Shown here one piece after another: positions 1 through 7,819 of a DNA stretch of 20,652 nt (positions are counted from its first letter, which is position 1; the number at the start of each line of letters is the position of its first letter). This DNA is from JBCCCJ01 sp039029315 (GTDB taxonomy: Bacteria; Bacteroidota; Bacteroidia; J057), in assembly GCA_039029315.1 (NCBI GenBank), contig JBCCGK010000157.1:1-20652 (forward strand), written 5' to 3'. The notes beneath the pieces were generated by a model. It did not search any database and was not told the DNA's origin. It was given only the letters and a program-made list of their open reading frames with translations. The position numbers and the translations under genes were made by a program.

Positions 1-1
1 C

Positions 2-91
2 AGAGACTGTTTGAACATCTGTCCCTTATTTTTTGTTTGAGTCTTTAGAGACTGTTTGAAAATCTGTCACTTATTTTTTGTATGCGTATTT
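2..91. repeat. 45-bp tandem direct repeat, two copies
   Basis: Two adjacent copies, at 2-46 and 47-91, match at about 40 of 45 positions. Both begin AGAGACTGTTTGAA and share a following TTATTTTTTGT block. The first copy starts at the window edge, so further copies may lie outside. The second copy overlaps the left end of the inverted-repeat element described separately. The function is unknown; it could be a duplicated transposon end. Confidence 0.75.
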
Positions 92-211
92 TTTCCTCAT
101 TCTGCGGCTTTTTTTGTTCCCATAGCCCCACTAGGAGAACAAAAAAGGGCCTAGGCTGAGAAAACAATTCCCTATAAAAAGTCTCAGCACAGATACCAAA
201 ACAGTCTCTAA
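45..211. mobile_element. MITE-like element with 13-bp terminal inverted repeats
   Basis: TTAGAGACTGTTT at 45-57 is exactly inverted at 199-211, bounding a 167-bp A/T-rich stretch with no coding potential. If the true end is GAGACTG, both sides are flanked by TA, which would fit a TA target duplication, though two bases prove little. An internal hairpin pairs TTTTTTGTTC (110-119) with GAACAAAAAA (137-146). It lies just downstream of the secreted-protein gene on the minus strand, so the hairpin could also end that transcript. No transposase is present. The mobile-element reading is an inference from structure alone. Confidence 0.45.
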
Positions 212-221
212 GAAATTTCTT

Positions 222-710
222 CTATCGGAAATGACGGCCTATATTGCCGAGATTGATGACGGTCTTTCCTTTTTCGCAATAGGAAGTAGAAGATGGGAAG
301 TAAACAGTATAGTAACTGGTTTTGCCTTCGAATACTGACTTGAGCTTGAAGCGATATCGTCTTTGAAAATTACAGCCCAAATCCATCTCACAAGAATTGG
401 TCAAGGTAGAACTTTTCGCATTTACAACCAGATTTTTTTTGTTGCATCGGCTGCGATTCTGTGCCCCGTAATAAATATTGGACCAGGTTCCTGTTTTGGT
501 TTTGACATCAGAGTCTGCAAATTGGATGGTGATCTTTTTCAAACTTTTGTTTTCCGCTTTGATGGTAATGTCGCAGCCAGGAATGGGAAGCGTCTCCTCA
601 ATCAGCTCAGTTGGAACATCCGCCTCTGTGGTTTCTGGATTGACTGCAAATCCCCATAGTCCGATTGTAAGTACTGCAGCGAAGGTGATAGATAGAAATT
701 TCATGTTCAT
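222..710 (-). CDS. Small secreted protein with five cysteines, unknown function
   Basis: This 162-residue protein has a clear Sec signal peptide: a Met/Lys start followed by a hydrophobic stretch at about residues 4-22. The mature part is polar and rich in Lys, Thr and Ser, with five cysteines (46, 89, 107, 113, 145), some of which may form disulfides outside the cytoplasm. I recognise no family, catalytic motif, lipobox or T9SS sorting domain. The alternation of charged and hydrophobic residues suggests a small beta-sandwich. Met1 and Met3 are equally possible starts. The gene follows the ABC permease on the same strand, but a 120-bp gap with a hairpin (778-799) separates them, so it probably has its own promoter. 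The signal peptide makes it likely to be real; function is unassigned. Confidence 0.7.
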   Translation of the reverse strand: MNMKFLSITFAAVLTIGLWGFAVNPETTEADVPTELIEETLPIPGCDITIKAENKSLKKITIQFADSDVKTKTGTWSNIYYGAQNRSRCNKKNLVVNAKSSTLTNSCEMDLGCNFQRRYRFKLKSVFEGKTSYYTVYFPSSTSYCEKGKTVINLGNIGRHFR

Positions 711-777
711 GTTCGATTAATGAGTTGTAAGTATTGTCGACTCTCGGTATCATGAACAGGGGGAATTGTAACTCTGG

Positions 778-799
778 CAAGACAATTTTTCTTGTCTTG
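778..799. terminator. 8-bp hairpin downstream of the ABC permease gene
   Basis: CAAGACAA at 778-785 is exactly inverted as TTGTCTTG at 792-799, with a 6-base loop. It lies about 30 bp after the stop of the permease gene (minus strand) and before the secreted-protein gene. There is no T run after the stem on the minus strand, so factor-independent termination is uncertain. An mRNA-stability or partial-readthrough role is equally possible. Confidence 0.4.
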
Positions 800-830
800 T
801 CAAAAACAAAGTGTCTATCTCCAGAAAGAA

Positions 831-3314
831 CTACTCTGTCCGCAAAGCCTTAACTGGATCAATGCGCGCGGTGCGCAGGGACTGAAAACTGACTGTCAGA
901 AAGGCGATCACAATAACCAGAATCGCAGCCAACACAAATACCCACCAGCTGAGAGAAGTTCTCAGGGCAAAGCCTTCGAGCCAATTGTGCATGATCCACC
1001 CGATGATGGGCCAGGCAAGCAGATTCGCGATACCTACCAGTTTGAGGAAATCTTTGGAAAGCAAGACCAGAATATCAGGCACATTGGCACCCAGAACCTT
1101 TCGGACACCGATTTCCTTGACTCGTTGCTGGGCCATATAGGCAGATAATCCGACCAAGCCCAATGCTCCTATCAGAATGGCAAGCAAGGAGAACAAGCCA
1201 AACATTTGACCAAATTGCTGATCATTTTTGTATTGGGCATCGAAGAATTCTTCCATAAAAAAGTAGTGGAAAGGGTTTCCGGGGAATCGGGTCTGCCACA
1301 CCTGTTCAATCACAGCAACAGTTGATTGTACTCCCTGCATCTGCACACGCATGAGATAGTATTCGGCATAATCCGACACAAAGAAGAGCGTTGGCGGTGC
1401 AGGATGGTGCAAGGATTCCTGGTGATAATCTCCTACGATCCCGACGATGATGGCCTGATTGTCTCCCCCGTCCGTGATGGTGATTCCAATAGCATCCTCC
1501 GGCCTCTGAAAGCCCAGCATTCTTGCTCCTCCCTCAGTAATCAGACAAGCTGTATCCACATCCGTGCTATAGGATCTATCGAAATTCCGACCTGCCACAA
1601 TCTGCATCCCGAAGGCATCCACAAAGTTGAAATCAACCAAATTGAGATGAAAAGAGTGGGTTTGGTCCGGGTCGTCTCCGAGTCTGCGTACCGGAAATCG
1701 CCAGCGCATCTTCCGTCCGGGAACCATCAAGGTGCTACTCACATCAGAAATGGATGCATGAGCTTCCAGATCAGACTTGAAGCCATCAATGCTGGCCTGC
1801 CGTGCTTCGGCATCCCGGATTCTGACTCCCGGACGCTCAACTACCAGAATCTGCTCTGGATCAAAGCCTAATTCCTGACTCTGCATAAATCTGAGCTGGG
1901 ATCGCACAGTCATCGTCCCAATAATCAAGGCCACACAGGCTGCAAACTGAAAAATCACCAATCCTTTCCTGAATATAGCGCTTCCCCTGCTTGAGCGCAG
2001 TTTTCCACTCAAGACCTGTATGGGCATGAATCCCGACAGAATAAAGGCAGGATACAAGCCAGACAAAAGAGATCCCAGCAGAATGAATCCTACAATCAAT
2101 CCAACAAACCAGCCCTGCTTCCACAAGACATGTTCCCACAACTGATCCCCTTCTGGCAAGCCAGCTACCTCCCCAAAAGCTGGTACTAATAGCGCAAACA
2201 AACCAATGGACAAAAGAATTGCCACCAAATTCACCAGGATAGACTCCATCAGAAATTGCCCGATCAACTGGCTTCGACTCGCTCCCATGACCTTTCGAAC
2301 ACCAACTTCATTGGCGCGCTCCAGAGATCTGGCCGTAGCAAGATTGATGTAATTGATATAGGCAATGAGCAGAATAAACAGGGCCACGATCAACAAGAAC
2401 GTAACGGCACGTCCGTCTCCGTGAGTTTCTGGCTCATCATTCAAGGCGGAATAGAGGTGAATGTCTTCAATCGGTTGCAGAACAAAATGCTCTTTGCGGT
2501 TTTCCTCTTCCAAAAATGGCATATATGTGCTTGCAAGATTTGCCAGCTTGTCCTGCAAGCTTTGTTGGTCCGTTCCGGGTCGAACTTGCACATAGGTATA
2601 CATGTCCTTTCGTCTCCAGCCGTGGTCATATCTGGACCGTGCTCGCTCCTCGTCCCTGCCGCGACTATAGAGTGTGGAATAGGAAATCAGTACATCGAAT
2701 TTCAGATGGGTATTTGGTGGCGGGTCTTTCACGACAGCACTCACCCGGCAGAGTTCATCATTGAAGTCATCATCCTGCATCCGAAGCATCTTTCCGAGTG
2801 GGTCTGCTGCTCCAAAATACTTTTTCGCATAGCTCTCCGTGATCACCATTTGAAATGGTTCTGCCAGTGCAGTTTCAGCATTACCAGCCAATACCTCATA
2901 AGAAAACATGAGCAGAAAGCCCCCACTGGCATACAGCAAGCGCCTTTGTTTGAATTTGATGGGTTCTCCCACAGCATCCTCATTGGTCACCACCATATTG
3001 TTCTTAGCCCCTAGATTGTACAGACGCGCATATGCCTGCACCTCTGGAAAATCACCGGCCATAGCAGGACCCAAGGCAGGATAGTTCTCCGCACTTTCAA
3101 TGACCAATTCTCCATTTTGGTATTGTTCCAGGCTTAGCCGGTAGATATTGTCATGCCGCTCATGGAACTGATCATAACTCCTCTCAAAATGGACATACTG
3201 AAGAATCAGCAAGAAGGCTGTCAAGCCGATAGACAGCCCCAGAACATTGAGAAAGGTATATCCTTTTCGGCGGGATAAATTTCTAATGGCAGTGGTAAGG
3301 TAGCTTTGTAGCAT
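831..3314 (-). CDS. MacB/FtsX-family ABC transporter permease, two-module form
   Basis: This 827-residue inner-membrane protein belongs to the large Bacteroidota group of MacB_PCD/FtsX permeases, which carry two permease modules in one chain. Predicted membrane helices lie near residues 20-43, 304-326, 352-377, 401-425, 450-470, 703-726, 757-779 and 789-810. The segments between helices (about 45-300 and 475-700) are periplasmic core domains. The duplicated family signature appears as EVGVRKVMGA (336-345) and RVKEIGVRKVLGA (731-743), and the C-terminus ends with the typical DPVKALR. Relatives work with an ATPase to move lipids, lipoproteins, peptides or drugs, or to drive mechanical work across the envelope. 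No ATPase gene is adjacent, so the partner is encoded elsewhere and the substrate cannot be assigned. The length is normal for the group. Confidence 0.93.
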   Translation of the reverse strand: MLQSYLTTAIRNLSRRKGYTFLNVLGLSIGLTAFLLILQYVHFERSYDQFHERHDNIYRLSLEQYQNGELVIESAENYPALGPAMAGDFPEVQAYARLYNLGAKNNMVVTNEDAVGEPIKFKQRRLLYASGGFLLMFSYEVLAGNAETALAEPFQMVITESYAKKYFGAADPLGKMLRMQDDDFNDELCRVSAVVKDPPPNTHLKFDVLISYSTLYSRGRDEERARSRYDHGWRRKDMYTYVQVRPGTDQQSLQDKLANLASTYMPFLEEENRKEHFVLQPIEDIHLYSALNDEPETHGDGRAVTFLLIVALFILLIAYINYINLATARSLERANEVGVRKVMGASRSQLIGQFLMESILVNLVAILLSIGLFALLVPAFGEVAGLPEGDQLWEHVLWKQGWFVGLIVGFILLGSLLSGLYPAFILSGFMPIQVLSGKLRSSRGSAIFRKGLVIFQFAACVALIIGTMTVRSQLRFMQSQELGFDPEQILVVERPGVRIRDAEARQASIDGFKSDLEAHASISDVSSTLMVPGRKMRWRFPVRRLGDDPDQTHSFHLNLVDFNFVDAFGMQIVAGRNFDRSYSTDVDTACLITEGGARMLGFQRPEDAIGITITDGGDNQAIIVGIVGDYHQESLHHPAPPTLFFVSDYAEYYLMRVQMQGVQSTVAVIEQVWQTRFPGNPFHYFFMEEFFDAQYKNDQQFGQMFGLFSLLAILIGALGLVGLSAYMAQQRVKEIGVRKVLGANVPDILVLLSKDFLKLVGIANLLAWPIIGWIMHNWLEGFALRTSLSWWVFVLAAILVIVIAFLTVSFQSLRTARIDPVKALRTE

Positions 3315-3544
3315 AGTCAGAGGGTTGGGATTGGCAGATCAAACTGGTGTCAAAAAGACCCAAAAAGCTGGGCATAGCGGCTTGAGGATAGGACAGTACA
3401 ATTTGTTTTTCGTGCTTTTTCTACGAATTAGCAAGTTTTGTCGGTGAAGGGACTGGAGCATGGATTTTTAGGGACGAAATATGTCAGAACTGTTGAGGAG
3501 GGGTCTTCCAACTCGAAGGCAATGGACTCGGACCACCAATCATA

Positions 3545-3892
3545 GTGCTGACCCCTTTGTCTTTGTTTCAGAGAGAAGCCATCGAGAGTATTGATGGAAT
3601 AACCCGACAATACCATCCGACATTGAGGATTGGGATTGATGAGGACTCCTTTGATAGATTCTCGATCTTTCCCACTCCAGCGGAAAAGAAGATTGTCATC
3701 ACAGGCCAGGGGGATTATGACTCCTTTTTGACCATAGAATGGCTGGATATACATGGCCGAATGATTCGACAAACAAAGGCTCCAATCTCCGGGAGTGCTT
3801 TCAGGGTCGAAGAGTCTGTGCCTTCTGTTCGGAGTGGATTGTATCTTATTCGAATCAATGGTCAATCCCTGCATAAGATGGTGGTCCAGTGA
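3545..3892 (+). pseudogene. Orphan T9SS type A C-terminal sorting domain (gene remnant)
   Basis: The frame encodes a type A sorting domain of the type IX secretion system. It has FSIFPTPA (39-46 of the 115-residue reading), a WLDIHGRMI strand (66-74), SGLYLIRI (97-104) and the basic tail KMVVQ. Such domains normally sit at the end of large secreted proteins that also carry a signal peptide. Here there is no signal peptide, no passenger domain and no good start: the only initiator is a GTG at 3545, and an in-frame TGA lies at 3494. The 38 residues before the domain resemble nothing I know. I read it as the 3' end of a decayed or truncated secreted-protein gene. The opposite strand is open over 3428-3982, but that product lacks any family signal and looks like a shadow. 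Confidence 0.6.
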
Positions 3893-4071
3893 TTCGATGG
3901 ATGATCGATTAATACCAAATGGCACATTCATGATGAATTCGTTGGGACAGGTCGACATCTGTCCCGGCAATATCCTATTCAAAAATTAGGCACTTTCCCC
4001 ATCAATTTGTACTTTTATCATTCGAGAATGAACCCCCTTTCTATCATCACAATGTTAGCGATTTCATTCTC

Positions 4072-5184
4072 ATGGCTATTCCTTTAAAAGAGTATTTTTC
4101 TACAGAACTGTATGACCGGCTGGCTGAAAGTCTGTCCAGGCAGCTTCCAGATTTCCCCAAACAAGCATTTCTAAACAGTATTTTCAGCGAGGACTGGAAA
4201 AATTTGGAACTCAAGGAACGGAGTCGACATACGACGATAATTCTTGGAAACTACCTACCAGATGTCTATAAAGATGCCATAGAAGTTCTGAAGGGAATGA
4301 TACAGGAGTGGCGGGACCGTGGAATCGAAGGGCATAGCATTGAGTATATGTTTTTGCCAGAATTCATTGAGGTATTTGGCTTGGAGCAGTATGAGCAATC
4401 AGTCCTGGCGATGGAGGAGATCACGCAGTTTTTCAGTTGCGAATTTGCCGTACGGCCGTTTTTCATCAGATACCAGAAGGACATGTGCAGGCAAATGTCC
4501 GAATGGACGACTCATCCGAATCATCATGTCAGAAGATTGGCGAGTGAGGGCATCCGACCGCGCCTTCCCTGGGCGATGGCTTTGCCTGCATTTAAGGAAG
4601 ACCCCTCCCCAATTCTCCCAATCCTAGAACAACTCAAGAATGATCCCTCAGAATATGTCCGTCGGAGTGTCGCCAACAATTTGAATGACATATCCAAGGA
4701 TCATCCTGAGGTGGTCCTAGAAGTGTGCACACGATGGAAGGGGCTGAGTCCTGAGACAGACAAGCTTGTCAAACATGCCTGTCGAACACTTTTGAAAGCT
4801 GGGAATCCGGCTGCTCTGGCCTTATTTGGATTGGGGTATAATGCTGGAATTCAATTGCAGGATCTACAACTGGAGCAAAGCAGCATTCAATTGGGAGAAT
4901 ACCTGCATTTTACATGTACCGTATCTAATCAAAATCCCCATCCGCAGATTATCCGCCTGGAATATGCCATTTACTATCAGAAGGCCAATGGCAGTCTGTC
5001 CAGGAAGGTCTTCAAAATCAGTGAAAAGGAATATGCACCCCAGGATAGCATTCGCATAGAACGCAGGCAGCATTTCAAACGAATCAGCACCCGAAGGTAT
5101 CATTCTGGTCTACATCAACTCTCCATCATTTTGAATGGAAAAGAGTTTCCCAGGCATGATTTTGAGCTGCATATACTTCCATAA
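4072..5184 (+). CDS. alkC: AlkC-type DNA alkylation repair glycosylase
   Basis: This 370-residue protein matches the AlkC branch of HEAT-like-repeat DNA glycosylases, which excise alkylated bases such as 3-methyladenine without base flipping. Diagnostic stretches are EFAVRPF (124-130), the motif near 149-167 (HPNHHVRRLASEG then RPRLPW) and SEYVRRSVANNLNDISKDHP (193-212). Together with the helical N-terminus they form the curved DNA-binding solenoid (about 1-258). Residues about 262-370 are beta-rich and resemble the Ig-like domain attached to some AlkC proteins. The start at 4072 agrees with the family's usual short N-terminus; there is no Shine-Dalgarno sequence, as is common in Bacteroidota. 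The gene stands alone, 144 bp before the DUF1761 gene. No Ada-type regulatory gene is nearby. Confidence 0.9.
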   Translation: MAIPLKEYFSTELYDRLAESLSRQLPDFPKQAFLNSIFSEDWKNLELKERSRHTTIILGNYLPDVYKDAIEVLKGMIQEWRDRGIEGHSIEYMFLPEFIEVFGLEQYEQSVLAMEEITQFFSCEFAVRPFFIRYQKDMCRQMSEWTTHPNHHVRRLASEGIRPRLPWAMALPAFKEDPSPILPILEQLKNDPSEYVRRSVANNLNDISKDHPEVVLEVCTRWKGLSPETDKLVKHACRTLLKAGNPAALALFGLGYNAGIQLQDLQLEQSSIQLGEYLHFTCTVSNQNPHPQIIRLEYAIYYQKANGSLSRKVFKISEKEYAPQDSIRIERRQHFKRISTRRYHSGLHQLSIILNGKEFPRHDFELHILP

Positions 5185-5328
5185 CAGGCGTCTGGATCCA
5201 AAAGGCATAGTTGGGCTTCCTCTCCGGCCAGATGCTTCGAATTCTTGGATTTTCAAACAATTTTCCCAATCTTACCTATCAAGCAACTACCCATTACATA
5301 CTGATTATCAACTACTAAAACTACTCTC

Positions 5329-5739
5329 ATGAAAGGATTAAACATCAATCACCTCGCAGTCGTCGCTGCCATTGTATCCACTTTCGTTCTGGGATTTCTC
5401 TGGTATGGTCCCCTCTTTGGCGATTCCTGGATGAGCATGGTCGGCTTGACTCAAGCAGATGTAGAAGCTGGCGGAAGTGCTGGAACCTGGATCACCAATG
5501 TCATCTCCAGTGCGGCTGGCATGTATGGCCTGGCCTGGCTATTCGCCAAACTGAATGTTAGCTCAATCGCGCAAGGGGTCATGATTGCAGCCATCATTGG
5601 TATCGCCTTTGTCTTGCTCCCTCGCATGACCAATGATTTATTTGCCAGCAATCCTTATGGACTATCCTGGATTACAGGCGGATTTGAAGTGGTAAAACTC
5701 GTGATAGGTGGCATTATTCTCAGTGCGTGGCGGAAATAA
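5329..5739 (+). CDS. DUF1761 family membrane protein
   Basis: This 136-residue protein is predicted to cross the membrane four times (about residues 7-27, 54-74, 79-98 and 113-133). The N-terminal GFLWYGPLFGDSWM (22-35) is the characteristic start of the DUF1761 family, whose members are small integral membrane proteins of unknown function. The length and helix number are typical. It lies 144 bp downstream of the AlkC gene on the same strand, and the strong hairpin at 5768-5823 follows its stop. Nothing in the context points to a substrate or partner. Confidence 0.88.
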   Translation: MKGLNINHLAVVAAIVSTFVLGFLWYGPLFGDSWMSMVGLTQADVEAGGSAGTWITNVISSAAGMYGLAWLFAKLNVSSIAQGVMIAAIIGIAFVLLPRMTNDLFASNPYGLSWITGGFEVVKLVIGGIILSAWRK

Positions 5740-5767
5740 GCCAAAGACACTGGAAAAGAACATATCA

Positions 5768-5823
5768 ACAGGAGTCAACCCGAATGTCTTTGGCAAGTCA
5801 AAGACATTCGGGTTGATTCCTGT
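5768..5823. terminator. Bidirectional terminator hairpin with 25-bp stem
   Basis: Bases 5768-5792 pair with 5799-5823 around a 6-base loop (GCAAGT). All 25 positions pair, with one G.T wobble. It lies exactly between two converging genes, DUF1761 (plus) and the DUF5060 protein (minus), so it can serve transcripts from both sides. No long T run follows on either strand, so it may act with Rho or by blocking 3' exonucleases. Confidence 0.85.
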
Positions 5824-5849
5824 ATTGACTTGTTGTTCAGGACAAGGAA

Positions 5850-7685
5850 TTACTCTTTTTCTTTGTACTGAATCAGCAATGCCCAGTCCTTCTGGGGGTC
5901 TTCTGGTGGCGCACTGACTGAGATTGTTCCATTCCTATCATTCAGATTGGCTTCTTGTCCTGGATATTTCTTTCCTGTTCGGGGGTTGTACCAGAGTTCC
6001 TCATACCTTCCTAAAGCTGTTGGAAGCTGTATGGTATAATTTCCCCATTCCACAAAATAGATGAGATAGATTCCCTTCCGAGGGTGTCCGAACAGCCAGG
6101 GGCCTTTCGGCTCCATAAGCTCGTCCATTGCCTCCATTTCCCAATAGGGAATCTCGTCGAACAGATCTATTGCAAACCGTGTCTGGTCCCACATATTCTC
6201 TCTGCTTCTCCAGTCTTCACAAGCCAAATCATTGCCTTCATACCTCGCCCCAAAATACCACTCTACCCCCGCCGCACCAGCCATGAGGCTTCCCCACAAA
6301 ACCTGCTGTCTGATGGTATCATGATTCGGATTGATCGCATCGGGCATCACACCGGTATGCCATTGGCCGATTTCATCCATGCCCATGAGCCATTCATGAT
6401 TGGCTTGTGCTGACAAGCTCCGCCATTTTCGAATTTCGGGATAGACATCTTCCCGATGATTGATTTGCAAGGACAGGCCGTCTAATTCCGGGTGCCCCAA
6501 CAAATCTGTCAGAATTTCATCTTTCGAAGGAGGGGTGGAATGTGTATGAATCACGATGGGATGGTTGTACGGGTCATGGGTCTTGAGGTAGGTAGCCATG
6601 GCCTTCTGCTGCTCTGCGGTCTGTCCATCTGGCGAGAAGTTGGCTGGTCCATTTTCTTCTCCCAGATTCCAGACAAGGCCGAGATGATGCCCAAAACGTG
6701 CGATCAACTCCCGATAGTAAAGTTGACGTTCTGGCCCGGTATCCCCATCGTCGAGTAAACGTTCATTTTCTGTTTCCTGGGTCACCACATGCATCATCAG
6801 ACCGAGGGATTCCATATGAGAAAAAACCATGTCCCACTGCGCCAATTTGCTACAATCAAATCGCATTCGCTCAGAATAATTGGTGTACGGCCAGACATCC
6901 TCCCCATCTCCCTTGATGTTCATTGTGAGAAAATAAACAGAATTCATGCCTGTTGAAGCAAGATAATTCAAGGCTCCAATCATGCCTTTTCCCTTGCCAT
7001 CCTGCCAGGTGGGATCACCGACTTTCCAATCTCCCACATGTGGCCTATAGGTATGCAAGCCTTCCGCGGCATTTTCGCCCTCTCTTGCCTGATATCCTTC
7101 TCCTCTTTGTGTCCCATCAAAGTCAGCATAGGCCAAAAAATTCTCTGGACTATCGGCTCCCCCTTTCATAACATACCTTCCTGAGCCCATATGTCGAAAA
7201 TATCTACCTGTCTTTTCTATCCGGCCATGTAATCGAAAATCTCGACTTTCGCCTGTCGCCTCCGCCATTGGGCGTACCACAAAACTTCCTGTCGCATGGA
7301 CCAGCTCAAGCGCTTCTCCCGCTTCTGGATCATCACTGATAGCAATCATAGACCCCTTTCTGAGAGAGGCAGAATAGGTCCAGGTGCCACTTTCATCTGG
7401 ACTAAATTTCACTTGCCAAACATTGCCTTTTTCTGCACTTGTCTCCGCAGAATTTCCATCAGCAGCATAAAATCCTCGAATCAGGTAGGATTTGGCTCCC
7501 AATCGGAACTCAACTTCCAGGCGGTAATCTGTAAATGGATTGACCTCAGCCTGCTCCTCTGTATCAGGACCTTCGAAAGACAAGGTCAGGGGATGCCATT
7601 GCTGGTAAGATGACAGAGGATCGTGGCTACAAGAGGCGATGAATGTAAGAAGGATGAAATAGAAGAAAGGCAAAACCCGTGTCAT
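5850..7685 (-). CDS. DUF5060-containing glycoside-hydrolase-like lipoprotein
   Basis: This 611-residue protein starts with a lipoprotein signal peptide whose lipobox ends IASC, giving lipidated Cys19. Residues about 28-138 form a DUF5060 Ig-like module (it includes GTWTYSASL at 100-108). A TIM-barrel-type domain follows at about 165-520. The C-terminal beta domain (about 530-608, with GIYLIYFVEWGN at 538-549) resembles the putative collagen-binding domain seen in GH140-like proteins. Candidate catalytic acids are Glu343/Glu344 in VWNLGEENG and Glu438 in GMDEIGQ, at positions expected for the acid/base and nucleophile of clan GH-A-like enzymes. It probably cleaves a complex glycan at the cell surface or in the periplasm; the substrate is unknown. 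There are no SusC/SusD genes, sulfatases or other hydrolases beside it, so it is not part of a visible polysaccharide utilisation locus. Confidence 0.85.
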   Translation of the reverse strand: MTRVLPFFYFILLTFIASCSHDPLSSYQQWHPLTLSFEGPDTEEQAEVNPFTDYRLEVEFRLGAKSYLIRGFYAADGNSAETSAEKGNVWQVKFSPDESGTWTYSASLRKGSMIAISDDPEAGEALELVHATGSFVVRPMAEATGESRDFRLHGRIEKTGRYFRHMGSGRYVMKGGADSPENFLAYADFDGTQRGEGYQAREGENAAEGLHTYRPHVGDWKVGDPTWQDGKGKGMIGALNYLASTGMNSVYFLTMNIKGDGEDVWPYTNYSERMRFDCSKLAQWDMVFSHMESLGLMMHVVTQETENERLLDDGDTGPERQLYYRELIARFGHHLGLVWNLGEENGPANFSPDGQTAEQQKAMATYLKTHDPYNHPIVIHTHSTPPSKDEILTDLLGHPELDGLSLQINHREDVYPEIRKWRSLSAQANHEWLMGMDEIGQWHTGVMPDAINPNHDTIRQQVLWGSLMAGAAGVEWYFGARYEGNDLACEDWRSRENMWDQTRFAIDLFDEIPYWEMEAMDELMEPKGPWLFGHPRKGIYLIYFVEWGNYTIQLPTALGRYEELWYNPRTGKKYPGQEANLNDRNGTISVSAPPEDPQKDWALLIQYKEKE

Positions 7686-7819
7686 GAGATTTTAGATTTT
7701 ATGTTGATCCAAAAGCTGGATATATTGAAGATTGCGAATGTTACCAAAAGCTGATCCAAACGCCAAATTCTCCATCCATACACTTGCCTTTTTCTTCTAT
7801 GTATCCTAATTTTCCTTAT

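Noticed and set aside
1326..1871. 181-residue plus-strand frame inside the ABC permease gene
   Set aside because: It is antisense to a well-recognised permease and has no domain of its own. The same holds for the 252-residue frame at 2256-3014.
3428..3982. 184-residue open frame on the minus strand
   Set aside because: It lies opposite the T9SS sorting domain, has no signal peptide or family motif, and its composition is that of an antisense shadow.
7709..7753. CCAAAAGCTG direct repeat upstream of the PorT-like gene
   Set aside because: It is only 10 bp, with no symmetry or relation to a promoter; chance is likely.
7784..7819. TTG or upstream ATG start for the PorT-like barrel protein
   Set aside because: These starts add residues before a signal peptide that is already complete from the ATG at 7820.
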